A stretch of 64,000 nucleotides of DNA from Limnomonas spitsbergensis (taxonomy: Eukaryota; Chlorophyta; Chlorophyceae; Chlamydomonadales): the NCBI GenBank assembly GCA_037349105.1, contig JAYJMM010000024.1, forward strand, positions 1,550,001 to 1,614,000. Direction: 5' to 3'. Within the stretch, counting starts at the first letter, position 1. Each line of letters starts with the position of its first letter. The position numbers were made by a program, and so were the translations under genes. Under the pieces are notes generated by a model that was not told the origin of the DNA, made no database searches, and saw nothing but the letters and a program-made list of their open reading frames with translations. Positions 61,531 through 64,000 of the stretch are shown one piece after another.

Positions 61531-64000
61531 CAGGTACCTGTTTGTTTCCCTACTCTTGGTGTTTGCCTGCTTAGACAAGACATGCCTCGCTGCTGGCCAT
61601 TAGCAGCACAATTGTGACGAACGTTATGACCTTTACGCCACCACTTGGCTGGACAAGTCGTGCTCTTAATAGCTGCTCTCACAGAAGTTTGGGATCCCCA
61701 AAGGATCCTCTTGGGATCCCAAGCTTGACAGGCACCCTCCTTCCTCACTGACCCTTCCTCCCTACCCGTCCTGGTCCTGGTCCAGATCCCTGTCCCTGCA
61801 ACAACAGGGCACACGCAAATCAGAAGAACGGATCAACAGGTTCACTTACGACTTCTTATTGAGCGTGGGACCGGCCACATAACATACCTCAAAACTCTGG
61901 CGATGCATAAAAATAGAAGGGAAAAAGCAAATGAAGTGTCTTCTACTCAGGATGGATGCTTGCATTGAGTAGAATGTAACAAGTGTTAGTCTGGCCACCC
62001 AAGCTCTGGACAAGACCACCGACAAATGATCGCGGGGCCCTTCATGCAGGATGGGCACAAGTGCTAGAGCGGCCACCAAGGATCTGGACAAACCCATTAC
62101 GGTAAAGAGTGTTCGCAGAAGTCAAAAAATAATACCAGGTGCATATGCCTCATTCAGATGAATGCCACACATGCCAAGATCGACCAAGGCGCGCACGTAA
62201 ACATCGGTGGCATTGTGTGTCTAGTCACCACCTCAAACCCTTCCAGTTCCCCATCAGCAGGCTTCCGACAGCCCATGTGTCAAGTTACCATTCTGATACG
62301 CCAGAAACGCAACATGCATGCCAGAAATGTCCACACTAGAAATCCGCTTCTACACTTGTGGGGCGATAATCGTACTCGTAGGAAATGCGCACACAAGGAG
62401 GGTGGTGAGCAAGAAGACACTGTACGTTCTAGAAGGTTTTGAGTAGGATAGGGGACCAGGGGGGCGGGCCTGGCGCAACCCATAATATAGAATAGGGCGA
62501 ATAACATGTCCCTGGCATGTTTAGCCGCTTTTCGACAGCGACTCTGGCTATGCCGAAACCACATCGTGACGTAAAAAAACACTACTGAACCGTGTTGCCC
62601 AATCCGGGAAGTTCATCACCGAATGCCCTGAAACCTAAATAAACCTTCAGTTGTATGCCTAAAAGAGAATGCCCGTGCTGACGTAGAAATGCCACCGGTA
62701 TTTTTCGAGGCTATATCCCGTGCCAAATCGAAGCGGCATTGTCTATTTGGGGCGTGCGGGGCTTTGAGTCAGGTATGACCGTTCCTTTCCTGGTTCGTTT
62801 GTATTGAGTAGAAACAAAGCGAAGCTTGTCTTATGAGAAACTGCTGAAGTGCTCATCTCTGGGAACTGTAATGCTCGGCTTCTGGAGGAAGATCTTGTCA
62901 TGAGAGGATAAAGAAAATGCGAAGTAGCCGATCCTACGGGTCGAGCATATAAATGTCAAGACAAGTAATCAGAGGTGCTGCTGCGCAGCACAAAAAAACG
63001 GCAGAGCAGTCGCGTATGTGACTTTTCAGAGGGCAGGCGCAGGTGCGGATGGGGTCATAACCTGGACCCCATGCAACCCCCCTCGCCATGTTGAAGGATT
63101 TCAAAATATTTTATCACAACTCTATCGCTGGTTAAGAGCGTGCTTTGAATGGTGCGTTTAGAATAGCGCATAGAGAAGCGAAGCTGCAGCTGTCGGCCTG
63201 TCGCGTGACACCAGGGGATGGATAGCGTGACGACACGTTACGTCATCCGCTGTGAGATCCAGCCTTGGTAGCTGAGTTTCTCATTTCTGCACCTCGGTCG
63301 TTGAGGTATAACAGGAATAACCTTCATAAATACAGCCGGTTGATTTGCGCTGTAGCGCATAAAGTTTCCGTGACGTTCCAGAAACATCAGGCGGACGGAC
63401 TGACTGACTGGCGGACGGACGGGCGGACGGAAACGGGTGGAAACTGGGGGCATCGCCCCCGCGACCTTCGGCCGCCCGGGGGGGCTCTGCCGAAAAAACA
63501 AACAATGTTCCTTGCGACTCTGGCTGTTGCTGACTCGTCCACCGCTCACTTGCCATATTTGTACAGAGCCACAGCCCACAGCCCCTGGCCACAAGGGGGC
63601 TTCACGTCAGATGAGCAAGGACGCAAAAGATCACCATTTGGCATCATTCTTGTCTAGGATAGCGGCCTGGATGGCGCCGGGACGACGGCCTGCTTTGTGG
63701 TCGATCTCCAAGACGATGATGACCGACTCAACAGTCGATTTCCATCCGACCAATTTGCTATCGATTATTGGGTGGCCCAATCAAAGAAAGGTGGGATTTC
63801 CGCCTGGGGGCCTCACAGTATGGATCAAGGGGGAGGAACGGCTGTAGTGAGGCTCTTGGTACTGAACTTCAGCACATTTACTTGGAGTGGACGATTTTTA
63901 GAGAAATTGTAGGGGAAACTGCCCAGAGAACTACATTCCAATAACTGTTTTGCCCCATGGATAGCAGTAAAATAGAAATCCCTACGGTAGAGGGGAGGCA
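61531..64000. other. Right-hand region without a supported gene
   Basis: Several short ORFs exist on both strands, but none has a recognisable domain or consistent splice sites. At 63405-63500 there is a GGACGGAC-rich stretch and a GC-rich imperfect palindrome (GGGGGC-ATC-GCCCCC, then CGACC-TTC-GG-CCGCCCG). An open frame at about 63690-63912 (D-L-Q-D-D-D-D-R-L-N, then F-A-I-D-Y-W-V-A-Q) could be part of an exon or a transposon. I cannot assign it. Confidence 0.45.

Noticed and set aside
1..64000. tRNA or rRNA genes
   Set aside because: I saw no cloverleaf with both internal promoter boxes and no conserved rRNA segment. A covariance-model scan would be needed to exclude a divergent one.

Overview
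This is nuclear DNA of a eukaryote, most probably a chlorophyte green alga of the volvocalean (Chlamydomonadales) type. The grounds are intron-rich genes with GT-AG splice sites, alanine-, glycine- and glutamine-rich proteins, two predicted plastid proteins of plant/algal families, abundant minisatellites and long poly-C tracts. The species cannot be named from the sequence. There are no bacterial operons, phage genes or CRISPR arrays.

Three multi-exon genes can be assembled by hand with matching splice phases. (1) An AP2/ERF-domain transcription factor lies on the + strand: 10 exons, 3008-12257, about 904 residues. (2) A plastid-type GNAT acetyltransferase lies on the - strand: 8 exons, 39861 down to 16861, about 717 residues. 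(3) A TIC62-like protein lies on the + strand: 16 exons, 40593-60274, about 1048 residues, with a possible extra last exon at 60923-60992. It has a transit peptide, an NAD(P)-binding Rossmann domain and a long alga-style C-terminal tail. Genes 1 and 2 are tail to tail across a repeat-rich 4.6 kb spacer. Genes 2 and 3 are head to head and share a 731 bp spacer that probably acts as a bidirectional promoter. The first 3 kb and last 3 kb hold no gene I can support.

The most striking property of the window is what fills the introns. Next to most exons, the intron carries a tandem series of decayed copies of that exon's own edge. Copies of the 5' edge with its acceptor lie upstream, and copies of the 3' edge with its donor lie downstream. 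Unit lengths differ per exon (60, about 118, 133, 164 and about 170 bp). The largest case is a 2.3 kb, 60-bp satellite of about 38 units, which is an amplified acceptor plus the start of the GNAT exon for the acetyl-CoA-binding helix. The introns also hold unrelated minisatellites. The main one is a 7.5 kb, 22-bp array with a higher-order period of 1958 bp in GNAT intron 3. Short hairpin-bearing dispersed elements are concentrated in the TIC62 introns.

All gene models rest on reading frame, splice consensus, phase and remembered family motifs. No transcript or database search was available.
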